A stretch of 64,000 nucleotides of DNA from Melaminivora suipulveris. GTDB taxonomy: Bacteria; Pseudomonadota; Gammaproteobacteria; Burkholderiales; Burkholderiaceae_C. Of the stretch, positions 56,945-64,000 are shown one piece after another. The notes beneath the pieces were generated by a model. It had not been told where the DNA came from. It was given only the letters and a program-made list of their open reading frames with translations, and did no database searches. The DNA lies in the NCBI RefSeq assembly GCF_003008575.1, contig NZ_CP027667.1, positions 1,058,501-1,122,500 on the forward strand. The letters are read 5' to 3'. A program made the translations under genes and the position numbers. How positions within the stretch are numbered: position 1 is the first letter of the stretch; each line of letters starts with the position of its first letter.

Positions 56945-58778
56945 CCCGCTGGAGATTTCCACACATCGCCCTAGTGGCAGTCGCGCTGCTATGGACTGCA
57001 GCTGCGCAGGTTCAGGCTGGCGCGAAACGGGAGCCCATGATCATCACGCCCACGGTCGAAGGACTGCTGCTGTGTGAAGAGGTCATTGCACAAAAGAGCA
57101 TCGTCGATATCGAGCGCGCCTATACATACTGCGACGAGCGGGGCAAAAGCGGCGCGAAAGCTCTCGAGCGGCTCCTGGACACACTTGAGCCGGGGGGGCC
57201 GAGGGAACGGTGCAGGTCGGCTACACCTTGACTTTGCAGTTGCTCAGCCTGTTTCAGGAAACGCCCCAGGGCTGGGCCATCGACACGACACGCCTGGAGC
57301 GCCACCTCGACCTCATCCGCCAGGTCGATCGCCCGGTGGTGGTCTATCTCGCAGCGGACCATTTCGACTCAAGAGGGCCCCTCCCGGCAGAACTGGCTCG
57401 GAACCCCGACAACCTGATGCTGCTGGCCGATGGCAAGCCGCCCGAGCTGGGCTACTTCGGTTATCGCATCCTTCCCTATACGCTCTCCACCGATCCGGCC
57501 ATTGCGGTGAACCGTTACCGTCTACACGCATTGAACCTGATCGCGCAACGCGTCAAGGCGTTGCCGCAAAAAGCGCAAGAGCGCATCGTCGCCTTCACGC
57601 TCGCTGGTGAGCTGCACCATCTGTTTCCCGATTTTGAGAACGGCATGGGCGCATTCCAGAACATCCACGTCACGGATTACAGCCCGCGCTCGACAGCTGG
57701 ATTTCGCGTGTGGCTTCAGAGCAAGTACATGAGCGTGGCGCGCCTCAATGCGGCGACGGGTTTCGACTTCGCTTCGTTCGACCAGATCGACGCCCCTGCA
57801 CGCGACATTCGTCGGCAAAGGCTGGGCTCCTTCGCCGAGCATTACGACTCTTTCGCCGCAGGCACGCTGCCAATCGCCGGCTGGCTATGGGATCCGGCTC
57901 GGCAGATCGACCGGCTCGATCTGTATGTGGATGCGCAGCACATCGGACCGGTGTCACGCGGCATGAACCGGCTGGACGTATACCGCGCAGTGAAGGAAAT
58001 CACCTCGCCCAATACCGGCTACCGGCACGATTTCGATTTCCGCGCTCTCCCGCCCGGTCGCCATGTCGCCCAGGTCATCGCCAGTTCGCATGACAAGCGT
58101 TACCAGTTGGCCGAATTGCCTTTCACCGTAGTGCCGCGCAACCAGAGCCCAGTGAACGACGCCGCGCCAGACTCCGTCAAGGGGCTGCCGGATGCAAAAA
58201 GGCTCAAGGGCGTACGGTCTTGGCTCGACCTGCCGAGCCCGCACCAGGACGTCTACTACAACCCGCTCGCGCGCGAATGGAATATGTACCGGGAGTCGCA
58301 AGTCTTCGGCTTCCTCAAGGCGTTCCACGCTCATGCCATTCAGGCCGGGCTGCCTGCGCAGAAGCTGTTTTCCCATCAGATCGTGCCAAAGGTCAACTCG
58401 TCATGGAACGCAGCCCTGTTCGCCGTGGGTTCGACGCTGGGCGGCGCCACACCGTGGAGGCAAGGGCTGAACATGTACGGTGGTGCCACCGACAGCGCCT
58501 GGCTGCGCCAGTACATGCGCCAACGCAATATTCGTGCTTATGGCGCGCCGGAGTTTCACCCGCAGCAGTGGAAACGTCCGAACGCTGCGCTCAAGGCTCT
58601 GCAGTCGCATTACGCAGCCGGGGCCCGCTTCATCAGCCCGTATTACTTCTCGATCATTCCACGGCGCTTCAAGGGCGGGCCGGCGCACGGTGTGAACCGC
58701 ATGGAAATCACTCCGGGAAATAGCGCCGATGGCTCCGATCAGTTCTACCGCGCCATTGTCGAATTCGCAAAACGCTGA
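56941..58778 (+). pseudogene. GH42-like exported protein, frameshifted at a G7 tract
   Basis: Frame 1 (ATG 56941, overlapping the previous stop) gives a signal peptide (PHIALVAVALLWTAAAQVQA) and about 75 further residues, then stops at 57231. Frame 2 runs to 58778 from about 57200. The two join if the G7 run at 57192-57198 had one more G (or two fewer): the text then reads LEPGGAEGTVQVGYTLTLQ without a break. The second part has a TIM-barrel-like region with FRVWLQSKYMSVARLNAATG, characteristic of beta-galactosidase family 42 and relatives, and an Ig-like domain (about GWLWDPARQIDRLDLYVD). May be a mutation, a phase-variable tract or a sequencing error. A surface polysaccharide role is inferred. 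Confidence 0.72.
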
Positions 58779-58787
58779 ACCGTTCTC

Positions 58788-59588
58788 ATGCACACCATGC
58801 CCCACTGGTCCGGCGCAGCACGCGCATGCATCACCGGAATCTTCACCGACATCGACGACACCCTGACCACCGATGGCGCCATCACGCCCGATGCCCTGCA
58901 GGCACTGTCGAATCTCAAAGCCGCCGGCCTGCAAATCGTCGCCATCACCGGCCGCCCCGTCGGCTGGAGCGAACCCTTCGCCCTCGCCTGGCCCCTGGAC
59001 GCCATCGTCGCCGAGAACGGCGCCGTGGCGCTCAGGCGCAACGCCTCGGGCGGGCTGGACAGGCTCTACCAGCAGGACGCCGCCACGCGCGCCACCAATT
59101 TCGCGCGCATGCAGCAGGTGTTGGCGCACATCGAAGCCAGCATTGCCGGCGCGCGGCGCGCCACCGATTCCGCCGGGCGCGAGACCGACATCGCCATCGA
59201 CCACAGCGAGTTCGCCCACCTGTCCGAAGCGCAGATCGACAAGGTGGTGCTGGCCATGCGCCACGAGGGCATGCACGCCACCGTGAGCAGCATCCACATC
59301 AATGGCTGGTACGGCGAGCACAACAAGCTGGAGGGCGCGCGCTGGATCGTGCGCGAGCTGTGGGGGCGCGACCTGGACGCGGAGATGGATCGCTGGGCTT
59401 ATGTGGGCGACTCGACCAACGACGCGCTGATGTTCCAGGCTTTCGACAACAGTGTCGGCGTGGCCAACATCGCGCGCTTTGTGCCGCATCTGTCGCATCT
59501 GCCGCGCTACGTGACGCAGGGTGAGCGCGGCGCCGGGTTCGCTGAGGTAGCGCGGGCGGTGCTGGCGTCCCGGCAGCGGACTTCATGA
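58788..59588 (+). CDS. HAD superfamily (type IIB) phosphatase
   Basis: 266 residues. Motif I FTDIDDTLTTDG supplies D21 and D23; VAITGRPVGWSEPF (motif II) and YVGDSTNDALMF (motif IV) follow. A cap of the Cof or mannosyl-3-phosphoglycerate type is inserted after motif II. A sugar-phosphate phosphatase is likely. Starts MHTMPHWSGAARACIT; a second Met at position 4 is possible. It returns to the high-GC style of the genome and follows the low-GC block. Confidence 0.88.
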   Translation: MHTMPHWSGAARACITGIFTDIDDTLTTDGAITPDALQALSNLKAAGLQIVAITGRPVGWSEPFALAWPLDAIVAENGAVALRRNASGGLDRLYQQDAATRATNFARMQQVLAHIEASIAGARRATDSAGRETDIAIDHSEFAHLSEAQIDKVVLAMRHEGMHATVSSIHINGWYGEHNKLEGARWIVRELWGRDLDAEMDRWAYVGDSTNDALMFQAFDNSVGVANIARFVPHLSHLPRYVTQGERGAGFAEVARAVLASRQRTS

Positions 59589-59637
59589 AAAAAACGGCTT
59601 CAGTCGGCGTCAATAAAGCGTTGATAGCTATATAAAT
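59588..59637 (+). repeat. Dispersed intergenic repeat, copy I
   Basis: GGCTTCAGTCGGCGTCAATA, AAGCGTTGATAGCTATATAA: a short copy directly after the HAD stop codon and before a shared terminator. Confidence 0.75.
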
Positions 59638-59646
59638 GTGAGCAAA

Positions 59647-59671
59647 AAGAAAGGCGCCTGCGGCGCCTTTT
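59647..59671. terminator. Terminator between the HAD gene and gltL
   Basis: AAGGCGCC-TGC-GGCGCCTT (59651-59669) with TT following on the plus strand and, on the minus strand, TTTCTTTTT after the stem. It probably ends the glt operon and the HAD transcript. Confidence 0.85.
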
Positions 59672-59698
59672 GCATTCCGCGCGGCGCACCGCCGCGGT

Positions 59699-60445
59699 TC
59701 AATGCTGCAGGATCTTGTTCAGGAAATCCTTGGTGCGCGGCTGGCGGTTTTCCGGGTGGCCGAAGAACTCGTCCTTGCTGCAGTCCTCCAGGATCTTGCC
59801 GCCCACGTCCATGAAGATGACGCGATTGCCGACCTTGCGCGCAAAGCCCATCTCGTGCGTCACGCACATCATGGTCATGCCCTCGTGCGCCAGGCCCATC
59901 ATGACGTCCAGAACCTCGCCGACCATCTCCGGATCGAGCGCCGAAGTGGGCTCGTCGAACAGCATGACGATGGGGTCCATGGACAGCGCACGGGCGATGG
60001 CCACACGCTGCTGCTGACCTCCCGAGAGCTGGCCCGGAAACTTGTCCTTGTGCGCCATCAGGCCCACGCGGTCGAGCATCTTCAGGCCGCGCGCCTTGGC
60101 ATCGTCGGCGCTGCGGCCAAGCACCTTGATCTGCGCAATCGTCAGGTTCTCGGTCACCGACAGGTGCGGAAACAGCTCGAAGTGCTGGAACACCATGCCC
60201 ACGCGCGAGCGCAGCTTGGGCAGGTTGGTCTTGGGATCGTGCACCGCCGTGCCGTCGACCCAGATTTCGCCTTTTTGCACCGGCTCCAGCGCGTTGATGG
60301 TCTTGATCAGGGTCGACTTGCCCGAACCCGACGGGCCGCAGACCACCACCACCTCGCCCTTGGCGATGGCGGTGGAGCAGTCATTCAGCACCTGGAAGCT
60401 GCCATACCACTTGGAGACGTTCTTCAGTTCGATCATTTGGCTCAT
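59699..60445 (-). CDS. gltL: Amino-acid ABC transporter ATP-binding protein (GltL/GlnQ type)
   Basis: 248 residues. Walker A GPSGSGKS at 37-44, signature LSGGQQQR, Walker [14 protein letters not shown]. Polar-amino-acid subfamily. Last gene of a gltI-J-K-L order operon for glutamate/aspartate uptake. The exact substrate cannot be fixed from sequence. It starts 16 bp after the gltK stop. Confidence 0.93.
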   Translation of the reverse strand: MSQMIELKNVSKWYGSFQVLNDCSTAIAKGEVVVVCGPSGSGKSTLIKTINALEPVQKGEIWVDGTAVHDPKTNLPKLRSRVGMVFQHFELFPHLSVTENLTIAQIKVLGRSADDAKARGLKMLDRVGLMAHKDKFPGQLSGGQQQRVAIARALSMDPIVMLFDEPTSALDPEMVGEVLDVMMGLAHEGMTMMCVTHEMGFARKVGNRVIFMDVGGKILEDCSKDEFFGHPENRQPRTKDFLNKILQH

Positions 60446-60461
60446 AGGTCACTCCGGGCCA

Positions 60462-61133
60462 TCAACGGATGATGGCGATCTTCTTGTGCAGGCGCTTGAC
60501 GGCCCACGACAGCGCGAAGCAGATGATGAAATAAACCACTGCGGCAGCCAGGTACGACTCGATGGGCCGGCCGTAATTCTTGCCAGCGATCTCGAAGCCC
60601 TTGAGCATGTCGTAGGCGCCAATCGCATAGACCAGCGAGGTGTCCTGGAACAGGATGATGGTCTGCGTGAGCAGCACCGGCAGCATGTTGCGAAACGCCT
60701 GCGGCAGCACCACCAAGCGCATGTTCTGGCCGTAGGTCATGCCCATGGCCTGGCCGGCAAAGACCTGCCCGCGCGGGATGGACTGGATGCCGGCGCGCAT
60801 GATCTCGGAGAAGTACGCCGCCTCGAAGGCCACGAAGGTGATGATGGCCGAGACCTCCGCGCCGATGGGCCGGCCGATGATCAGCGGCACCAGCAGGAAG
60901 AACCACAGGATCACCATCACCAGCGGGATGGAGCGCATGCCGTTGACGTAGATCGTCGCCGGCACGCCCAGCAGGCGGCTGCCCGACAGGCGCATCAGCG
61001 CCAGCACCGTACCCAGCAGCACCCCGCCGATCGTGGCGATCACCGTCAGCGTCAGGCTGAAATACAGCCCCTTGAGCACGAAGTTGGAAAACAGCTCCCA
61101 GGAGAAGAACGACCAATCAATATTGAGATTCAT
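60462..61133 (-). CDS. gltK: Amino-acid ABC transporter permease (GltK type)
   Basis: 223 residues, HisM/GltK family, five membrane helices, with the EAA loop EIMRAGIQSIPRGQVFAGQA that contacts the ATPase. Starts MNLNIDWSFFSWELFSNFVL. A 176-bp gap with a palindromic repeat separates it from gltJ. Confidence 0.92.
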   Translation of the reverse strand: MNLNIDWSFFSWELFSNFVLKGLYFSLTLTVIATIGGVLLGTVLALMRLSGSRLLGVPATIYVNGMRSIPLVMVILWFFLLVPLIIGRPIGAEVSAIITFVAFEAAYFSEIMRAGIQSIPRGQVFAGQAMGMTYGQNMRLVVLPQAFRNMLPVLLTQTIILFQDTSLVYAIGAYDMLKGFEIAGKNYGRPIESYLAAAVVYFIICFALSWAVKRLHKKIAIIR

Positions 61134-61194
61134 CTCAGTGCTCCACGACGCTGTACGTCAACCAAGCCGCGTGAAATCGGCACGACCGAGGCCA

Positions 61195-61308
61195 GTGCAG
61201 CCGCGCAAGGGCCGCCCCGCCGCGCGGGCTGCGTCCTCCTGCCCGCATTGCGCAGCAATGCGAGAGCGGGGGGATGGCGCGAAGCGCCTCAGGGGGGTGT
61301 CGCCGCAC
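61195..61308. repeat. Palindromic repeat element in the gltJ-gltK gap
   Basis: Two strong hairpins: CGCATTGC-GCA-GCAATGCG (61244-61262) and GGCGC-GAA-GCGCC (61276-61288), followed by GGGGGGTGT. This type of GGCGCGAAGCGCCTCAGGGG element recurs in related genomes as I know them. It may modulate the ratio of gltJ to gltK. Confidence 0.65.
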
Positions 61309-61309
61309 T

Positions 61310-62062
61310 TCAGTGTCCTCCCCCGCTGGCGGCGATCAGGCCGGGCACGCGTGCGCGCCGCTCGACGAAGGCCATGATGCGGTTGATGGCCAGGGCCGAG
61401 ATGGCGTACAGCGCCGTGACGGCCAGATAGATCTCGACGCCGCGCGCGGTTTCCTCCTGCGCCTGCATGGCGAACATGGTGAGCTCGGAGATCGACACCG
61501 CGAAGGCCACCGACGAGTTCTTGAACACGTTCATGGATTCGCTGGTCAGCGGCGGGATGATGATGCGAAACGCCATCGGCAGCAGCACGTAGCGGTAGTA
61601 CTGGAACGTGGTGAAGCCCATGGCCATGCCGGCGTAGCGCTGGCCGCGCGGCAGCGCCTGAATCCCTGAGCGCACCTGCTCGGCGATGCGGGCCGAGGTG
61701 AAGAAGCCCAGGGCGAAGACCACCAGCACAAAGCCGGGCAGCGACTTCATCGCCGGGAAGATGGCCGGAATCACGTGGTACCACAGGAAGATGTGGACCA
61801 GCAGCGGTATGTTGCGAAAGAACTCCACCCAGGCATTGCCCAGGCGCACGACCCAGGGCCGGCCCTCCAGCGTGCGCAGCGTGCCGATGAGCGAGCCCAC
61901 GACCAGCGCGATCGCCAGCGACAGCAGCGATACCGAGATCGTCCAGCCCCAGGCCGAGAGCATCCAGTCCAGGTAGGTCACGTCGCCGCCCTTGCCGAAG
62001 CAGCTCGTGCCGACCTCCATGCTGATGGTGTCCTGGCAGAACACCTGCCATTCCCAATTCAT
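61310..62062 (-). CDS. gltJ: Amino-acid ABC transporter permease (GltJ type)
   Basis: 250 residues, HisQ/GltJ family, five membrane helices with an extra N-terminal segment containing two Cys (FCQDT, TSCFG). The EAA loop is RIAEQVRSGIQALPRGQRYAG. Starts MNWEWQVFCQDTISMEVG at 62062. Partner permease of gltK. Confidence 0.92.
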   Translation of the reverse strand: MNWEWQVFCQDTISMEVGTSCFGKGGDVTYLDWMLSAWGWTISVSLLSLAIALVVGSLIGTLRTLEGRPWVVRLGNAWVEFFRNIPLLVHIFLWYHVIPAIFPAMKSLPGFVLVVFALGFFTSARIAEQVRSGIQALPRGQRYAGMAMGFTTFQYYRYVLLPMAFRIIIPPLTSESMNVFKNSSVAFAVSISELTMFAMQAQEETARGVEIYLAVTALYAISALAINRIMAFVERRARVPGLIAASGGGH

Positions 62063-62123
62063 AGGAGTACCTCTCCTGTTGTCTTGTTGTGGTCCAGGCG
62101 CCGCCCGCACGGTGGCGGACAGC

Positions 62124-62169
62124 CAACGAAAAACGCCCCTTCCCGAGCCGGACCGGCTGAAAAGGGGCG
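62124..62169 (-). terminator. Attenuator-like terminator between gltI and gltJ
   Basis: On the minus strand CGCCCCTT (62162-62169) pairs with AAGGGGCG (62134-62141), followed by TTTTTCG. Partial termination here would let the binding protein be made in excess over the permeases. Confidence 0.8.
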
Positions 62170-62186
62170 CTGCGCCAGTTCAGGCC

Positions 62187-63086
62187 TTACTTGATTTCGT
62201 AGGACTCCATGGGCTTGTCGTTGGGATGGGCCCAAGCGTCCTTGGTGGCCTCGGACAGCGGCAGGCCGATCTTCACGTTGTTGGGCGGGATCGGCTGCAT
62301 GAACCAGCGGTCATACAGCTTGGCCAGCGAGCCGTCGGCGATCTGGCGCTTGATGGAATCGTCCACGGCCTTCTTGAAGGCAGGGTCGTCCTTTCGCAGC
62401 ATGCAGGCGATGGGCTCCACCGACAGCACTTCGCCGACGATCTTGAAGTCCTGCGGGTTCTTGGACTTGGAGATGCTGGCCGCCAGGATGGAGCCGTCCA
62501 TGATGAAGGCGTCGGCGCGGCCGGTCTCCAGCATCAGGAAGCTGTCGGCGTGGTCCTTGCCCATGACTTCCTTGAAAGTCAGGCCGTCGGCGCGCTTGTT
62601 CTTGCGCAGCGTCTGCACCGAGGTCGTGCCGGTGGTGGTGACGATGGTCTTGCCGTTCAGGTCCTTGATGCCGGTGATGCCCGACTTGGCGTTCACGGCG
62701 ATGCGCACTTCTTCCACGTAGGTGGTCACGGCAAAAGCCACTTCCTTTTGGCGCGCCTGGTTGTTCGTGGTCGAGCCGCACTCCAGGTCCACCGTGCCGT
62801 TGGTCACCAGCGGGATGCGGTTTTGCGAGGTCACGGGCTGGTACTTGACGTCCAGCTTGGCCAGGCCGAGCTGCTTTTGGATGTCATCGGCGATGCGCTC
62901 GCTCATCTCCGTGTGAAAACCCACGTACTTGCCGTTACCCAGGGTGTAGCCCAAGCCCGAGGACTCGCGCACGCCCAGGGTGATGGCGCCGGAGGACTTG
63001 ATCTTGGCCAGCGTGTCGCCCGCCTGGGCGAAGGTGGTGCCTGCGGCCAGCAGGGTGATGGCGGCGGCCAGCAATTGTTTTTTCAT
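62187..63086 (-). CDS. gltI: Glutamate/aspartate-type ABC transporter substrate-binding protein
   Basis: 299 residues. Signal peptide at 1-20 (LLAAAITLLAAGTTFA), then a family 3 periplasmic binding protein: SGAITLGVRESSGLGYTLG, GFHTEMSERIADDIQKQL, VDLECGSTTNNQARQKEV. The last motif is typical of glutamate/aspartate binders. A strong AAGGAGAT site lies 5-8 nt before the ATG at 63086. First gene of the operon. Confidence 0.93.
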   Translation of the reverse strand: MKKQLLAAAITLLAAGTTFAQAGDTLAKIKSSGAITLGVRESSGLGYTLGNGKYVGFHTEMSERIADDIQKQLGLAKLDVKYQPVTSQNRIPLVTNGTVDLECGSTTNNQARQKEVAFAVTTYVEEVRIAVNAKSGITGIKDLNGKTIVTTTGTTSVQTLRKNKRADGLTFKEVMGKDHADSFLMLETGRADAFIMDGSILAASISKSKNPQDFKIVGEVLSVEPIACMLRKDDPAFKKAVDDSIKRQIADGSLAKLYDRWFMQPIPPNNVKIGLPLSEATKDAWAHPNDKPMESYEIK

Positions 63087-63258
63087 GCTTATCTCCTTGT
63101 GGGTGGATATGTAAGGCGAAGAGACGAGGAGCGCCTGCGCAGCCGCGCCGCGGATAGCGGCGGCCGTCAGCGTTCGGTCAGGCGCGTATTGTGCGCGCTC
63201 TACAGTCCCGGTGTGGAGCAGACGCATAGGGTATTCCCACGTCCCGCAACGGGCAGGC

Positions 63259-64000
63259 TCACACGCCGGCGTTGCTGGGATGGGCCGCCAGGTAATCCCA
63301 CAGCGACTGCACCAGGCCCTTGCTGGAGTCCTTGCTGGAGTCCTTGCTGGAGTCCTTGCGGGAGGGCTTTTCGCGGTAGGCGCGCACGTCCATGACCATC
63401 TGCAACTGCTGTTGCATGGCCGGCGGCGCAGCGTTGGTCAGCTTGCCCGCGCGCAGCTCCTTCTTCGCCGCGCTGTAGGGCAGAAAAGCGACGCCGTGCC
63501 CCTCCAGCGCCATGGCCTTCAGGCCCTCGGCCATGTCGGTCTCGTAGACCCGGTCCAGGTGGATGGGCGTGGCCGCCTGCTTGAGGATCAGATCGGTGAC
63601 CCGGCCCAGGTAGGCGCCGGGCGCATAGCCCAGAAAGGGCAGCGGCTCGCTGGCGCTGCCCGGCAGTGTGAACAGTGGCGCGCCACCCTCGCCGGCCTTG
63701 GCGTAGGGCGCCAGCGGCTCCTGCCCCAGCGAGACCATCTCGTAGCGCTGCGGATCGAGCTGTATCGGCTGCGACTCATGGTGGTAGGCGACCATCACGT
63801 CGCAGCCGCCCTCCACCAGCCGCAGCACCGCGTCGTGCACGTTGAGCGCGATCAGCCGGCTCTTGAACGGCCCGAAATCCGTGCGCAGGCTCGACACCCA
63901 GGCCGGGAAGAAGGTGAAGGCCAGCGTGTGCGGCACGGCGAACTCGATCATGTCGCTGGCCGGGCTGGAGTGCGCGCGCATCACCGCGCGGGTGTTGTGC
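63259..64000 (-). CDS. LysR family transcriptional regulator (5' end outside window)
   Basis: The effector domain of a LysR-type regulator (about 240 visible residues); the HTH lies beyond the window edge. Motifs: EFAVPHTLAFTFFPAWVSSL, DVMVAYHHESQPI, GYAPGAYLGRVTDLIL, GHGVAFLPYSAA. Near the C-terminus is a DSSK repeat (KDSSKDSSKDSSKG), encoded by a 12-bp tandem repeat. Lies 172 bp upstream of gltI on the same strand and probably regulates that operon. Confidence 0.88.
   Translation of the reverse strand, partial: HNTRAVMRAHSSPASDMIEFAVPHTLAFTFFPAWVSSLRTDFGPFKSRLIALNVHDAVLRLVEGGCDVMVAYHHESQPIQLDPQRYEMVSLGQEPLAPYAKAGEGGAPLFTLPGSASEPLPFLGYAPGAYLGRVTDLILKQAATPIHLDRVYETDMAEGLKAMALEGHGVAFLPYSAAKKELRAGKLTNAAPPAMQQQLQMVMDVRAYREKPSRKDSSKDSSKDSSKGLVQSLWDYLAAHPSNAGV
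63318..63365. repeat. 12-bp tandem repeat coding for DSSK in the LysR gene
   Basis: Three perfect units of CCTTGCTGGAGT plus a partial fourth (63318-63365). Read on the minus strand as KDSS repeated. Length changes would stay in frame. Confidence 0.85.

Overview
The window reads as a 64 kb piece of a high-GC betaproteobacterial chromosome, most likely from the family Comamonadaceae (Acidovorax or Alicycliphilus relatives). The grounds are the conserved order tyrS / M23 peptidase-anmK / erpA / rpsI-rplM, an S-adenosylhomocysteine (SAH) riboswitch before ahcY, cphA'-cphA cyanophycin synthetases beside a DUF1854/ABC pair, and at least nine copies of a short dispersed intergenic repeat I associate with this family. 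I saw no rRNA, tRNA, CRISPR array, insertion sequence or prophage.

Layout. 1-7.5 kb: type II secretion genes gspD (5' end outside the window), gspE and gspF, with a luciferase-like flavin monooxygenase gene wedged between gspE and gspF, then a 5'-nucleotidase and a small hypothetical gene. 7.6-16 kb: a cyanophycin locus, with an ABC exporter-type protein and a DUF1854 protein on the minus strand divergent from cphA', cphA and creA. 16.1-18.3 kb: a DsbA/FrnE-like oxidoreductase coupled to an AMP-binding acyl-CoA ligase. 18.5-25 kb: a signalling block of a single-domain response regulator, a REC-kinase, CheB, CheR and a large CHASE3-GAF kinase with three receiver domains. 25-30.7 kb: two small hypothetical genes, a four-gene operon (family-2 glycosyltransferase, acyl-CoA dehydrogenase-like, PIG-L deacetylase, NodS-like methyltransferase), DedA and CorA. 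30.9-32 kb: a decayed YXWGXW-repeat lipoprotein gene. 32-38.4 kb: glmS, an Lrp regulator, cbpA-cbpM, a histidine kinase and glmU. 38.5-45.5 kb: DUF2917 and a divergent LysR gene, tyrS, an M23 peptidase, anmK, erpA, rpsI and rplM. 45.7-52.8 kb: a Ser/Thr kinase, rlmJ, rlpA, metF, tlyA and riboswitch-controlled ahcY. 53.2-59.6 kb: prfC, then a lower-GC surface-glycan block (acyltransferase, glycosyltransferase, frameshifted GH42-like protein) and a HAD phosphatase. 59.7-64 kb: a glutamate/aspartate-type ABC transporter operon (gltIJKL order) under a LysR-type gene that runs off the window.

The most interesting signal is a shared promoter-like element, TTGnCCTACA, then 21 nt, then TAnnAT or a close variant. 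It stands before the CHASE3 hybrid kinase operon, before the glycosyltransferase/acyl-CoA dehydrogenase/PIG-L/NodS operon and before cbpA-cbpM, with a weaker version before the single-domain response regulator. In each case it sits at a sensible distance from the start codon. This suggests one regulon joining a phosphorelay, a chaperone pair and a Nod-factor-like glycolipid-modification operon of unknown product. Other notable points are the cyanophycin locus with a catalytically degenerate CphA' ligase domain, a G7 frameshift in the surface GH42-like gene, and a dispersed repeat that has been co-opted as coding sequence in places.
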